Shown here: one piece after another, positions 58,912 through 59,880 of the stretch
Layout: the number at the start of each line of letters is the position of its first letter
Position numbering within the stretch: the stretch's first letter is position 1
Virus record (IMG/VR): IMGVR_UViG_3300008266_000061
Location: 1-59,880 of that record
DNA: 59,880 nucleotides
Strand: one strand, 5' to 3'
From: a virus
Notes under the pieces: generated by a model
Seen by the model: only the letters and a program-made list of their open reading frames with translations
Told to the model about the DNA's origin: nothing
The model's database searches: none
Program-made: the position numbers and the translations under genes

Positions 58912-59128
58912 CAACCTCCTTCTTTGTTTCTGTTCCGTCATACCAACAAAGGTTTTCTTGGGCTTCTTCCAACGTGTCGTATAAACTCCTCAGGCATTCA
59001 TCACCATAAAGGCTTGCCTCCTTCCACTTATACCCGCCAAAGAGCCGCTTCTTCTTCTGTTCGATGGTGTAGTATTCGCGGCCATTGGGCAGCGTGGTCT
59101 TTATGATGCGGCATTCTATTTTACTCAT
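58889..59128 (-). CDS. Hypothetical small phage protein (79 aa)
   Basis: Contains REYYTIEQKKKRLFGGYKWK, typical of a small conserved phage protein whose function is not known to me. The last residues (VVSTPPHI) are encoded in the repeat array at 58859-58911. It overlaps the upstream gene by 8 bp. Confidence 0.6.
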   Translation of the reverse strand: MSKIECRIIKTTLPNGREYYTIEQKKKRLFGGYKWKEASLYGDECLRSLYDTLEEAQENLCWYDGTETKKEVVSTPPHI

Positions 59129-59384
59129 TGTTTTTTTCTTTAAGTTTCTTTTTGAGATCTTTCAACATTATTTTTGCAGTATCTGTCATGGTGGGTGCGG
59201 GCAATTTTGACAATGCATCAAGCGCTTTTTCCATTTGCTCTTTAGTCATTTCAACCCTCTCTACCTCCTCGCCTATGTGCTTGTGGCCTATTAAATCTGG
59301 TTGCTCTTTCATTTGAAGTTGTACCCTAGTTACCATTGCTCTAATCATAAGTTTCGTAAACTCACTTGTTTTCTTTTTACTCAT
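59121..59384 (-). CDS. Hypothetical helical protein (87 aa)
   Basis: A Lys/Met-rich helical protein. I chose the ATG at 59384, which overlaps the stop of the upstream zinc-ribbon gene by 8 bp and follows a GGAGGT-like sequence; an upstream in-frame start (59486) would add a hydrophobic stretch that coincides with that other gene. No family recognised. Confidence 0.6.
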   Translation of the reverse strand: MSKKKTSEFTKLMIRAMVTRVQLQMKEQPDLIGHKHIGEEVERVEMTKEQMEKALDALSKLPAPTMTDTAKIMLKDLKKKLKEKNNE

Positions 59385-59520
59385 AATTACCTCCTTCAAT
59401 AAATGTGATATGATGACAATTAGGACATTCAAGTTCTGTAGTTTCAATAGGTCTAACAGCAACCCACATGATTCTACATATATCACACTCTACTAATGAT
59501 GTTGTGAATTTCTCATTCAT
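59377..59520 (-). CDS. Small zinc-ribbon protein (47 aa)
   Basis: A 47-codon frame with CDIC (12-15) and CPNC (32-35) followed by HH: two CxxC knuckles spaced as in a zinc ribbon. It lies exactly between two credible genes with short overlaps on both sides (8 bp each), supporting translation. Likely a small nucleic-acid or protein-binding zinc protein. Confidence 0.65.
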   Translation of the reverse strand: MNEKFTTSLVECDICRIMWVAVRPIETTELECPNCHHITFIEGGNYE

Positions 59521-59770
59521 ATTCTTTCAGCATTTCTATATTTCTTTTCTTTCTCTCCTGCTTGGTTAACGTCTCGTGCCTCCTGGCTCTCATGATTGCT
59601 CGTGCGTTCTTGATGACCTTGTTGGTCTCCGGGTCAATTACCTTGAAGTCCATGGAGTGGACAAGGCCGCAGTCGCAACAGGCCATCTTGTATCCCTTCT
59701 CGATGGGCATCTGCCATTCGTTCTTGGGAACCACGTAGAAGTCTACCTTTTTGTTTTCTTTTTTACTCAT
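59513..59770 (-). CDS. Conserved Cys-containing phage protein (85 aa)
   Basis: Contains GYKMACCDCGLVHSMDFKVI, a CCxC motif found in a widespread small phage protein, followed by a basic helical end (ARRHETLTKQERKKRN). The role is unknown; metal binding is plausible. The ATG overlaps the stop of the next upstream gene (ATGA). Confidence 0.65.
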   Translation of the reverse strand: MSKKENKKVDFYVVPKNEWQMPIEKGYKMACCDCGLVHSMDFKVIDPETNKVIKNARAIMRARRHETLTKQERKKRNIEMLKEYE

Positions 59771-59880
59771 TGCTCACCTCCTTTCTTTCTTTGTGCATTC
59801 CAAAATCCTTCAACAAAATCACCAATGTCTTCTATATAAACAATGTATTTACCATCTACAGGCTCTTTGCTTCTCAGTGT
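59767..59880 (-). CDS. Partial CDS cut by the right edge
   Basis: Thirty-seven C-terminal codons are visible, ending in a TGA that overlaps the next ATG. The visible part (YIVYIEDIGDFVEGFWNAQR) looks protein-like. The start lies outside the window. A GGAGGT sequence near its end would serve the following gene. No family recognised. Confidence 0.5.
   Translation of the reverse strand, partial: TLRSKEPVDGKYIVYIEDIGDFVEGFWNAQRKKGGEQ

Noticed and set aside
1-59880. Joining the two ends to make a circle
   Set aside because: Extending the truncated last gene across the join gives an in-frame stop before any credible start, and a homopolymer run sits at the junction; circularity cannot be supported from the sequence.

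Overview
The window looks like most or all of the genome of a tailed, probably short-tailed (podovirus-like), double-stranded DNA phage of a Bacteroidota host. The phage assignment rests on a large terminase, portal, scaffold, major capsid protein, tail adaptors, tail nozzle, fibers, an endolysin and a NinG-type protein. The host assignment rests on many copies of the Bacteroidota promoter (TTG or TTTG, 18-20 bp, TAnnTTTG), A-rich leaders instead of strong Shine-Dalgarno sites, and a VirE_N/BT4734-type primase domain. No integrase, repressor or DNA polymerase was recognised. The last gene is cut by the right edge, so the window may not be complete, and circularity could not be shown.

Layout: 1-969 has no credible gene but holds a promoter, a parS-like palindrome and a G-quadruplex motif. 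970-2753 (+) is an operon of small basic proteins and two small membrane proteins, ending in a terminator. 2752-10923 (-) is the early/replication arm: small conserved phage proteins, a tRNA-like gene, a metallophosphoesterase, a DnaA domain IV-like protein, a single-strand binding protein, a primase-helicase and a replisome organiser. The organiser gene contains four iterons beside an AT-rich tract, the same plan as the lambda origin. A divergent promoter pair at 10928-10995 separates the two arms.

11000-20706 (+) is a translationally coupled chain leading to terminase, portal, scaffold and major capsid protein, with two GroES-like proteins at its head. 20730-30680 encodes fiber, connector and nozzle proteins. 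30678-49132 is a roughly 18 kb cargo block of candidate ejection proteins: a 1,603-aa protein, a 1,937-aa polyvalent protein with two zinc-metallopeptidase motifs and an ADP-ribosyltransferase-like domain, a ferritin with an intact ferroxidase centre, and a 1,168-aa protein. 49371-49592 contains back-to-back promoters, each followed by a structured, terminator-ended RNA without an evident gene. 49620-55803 encodes the large tail fiber and lysis genes. 55806-56957 (-) is a self-contained single-gene unit. 57042-59880 (-) carries spanin-like genes, ninG and small zinc-ribbon or hypothetical proteins.

Putting this together (inference): early minus-strand genes set up replication from an origin inside the organiser gene, plus-strand late genes build and fill the particle, and the cargo block supplies proteins that may enter the cell with the DNA. 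The most interesting items are the ferritin/polyvalent cargo block with its repeated KSKAQ inter-domain motif, the nested origin, the parS-like site and the twin divergent small RNAs.
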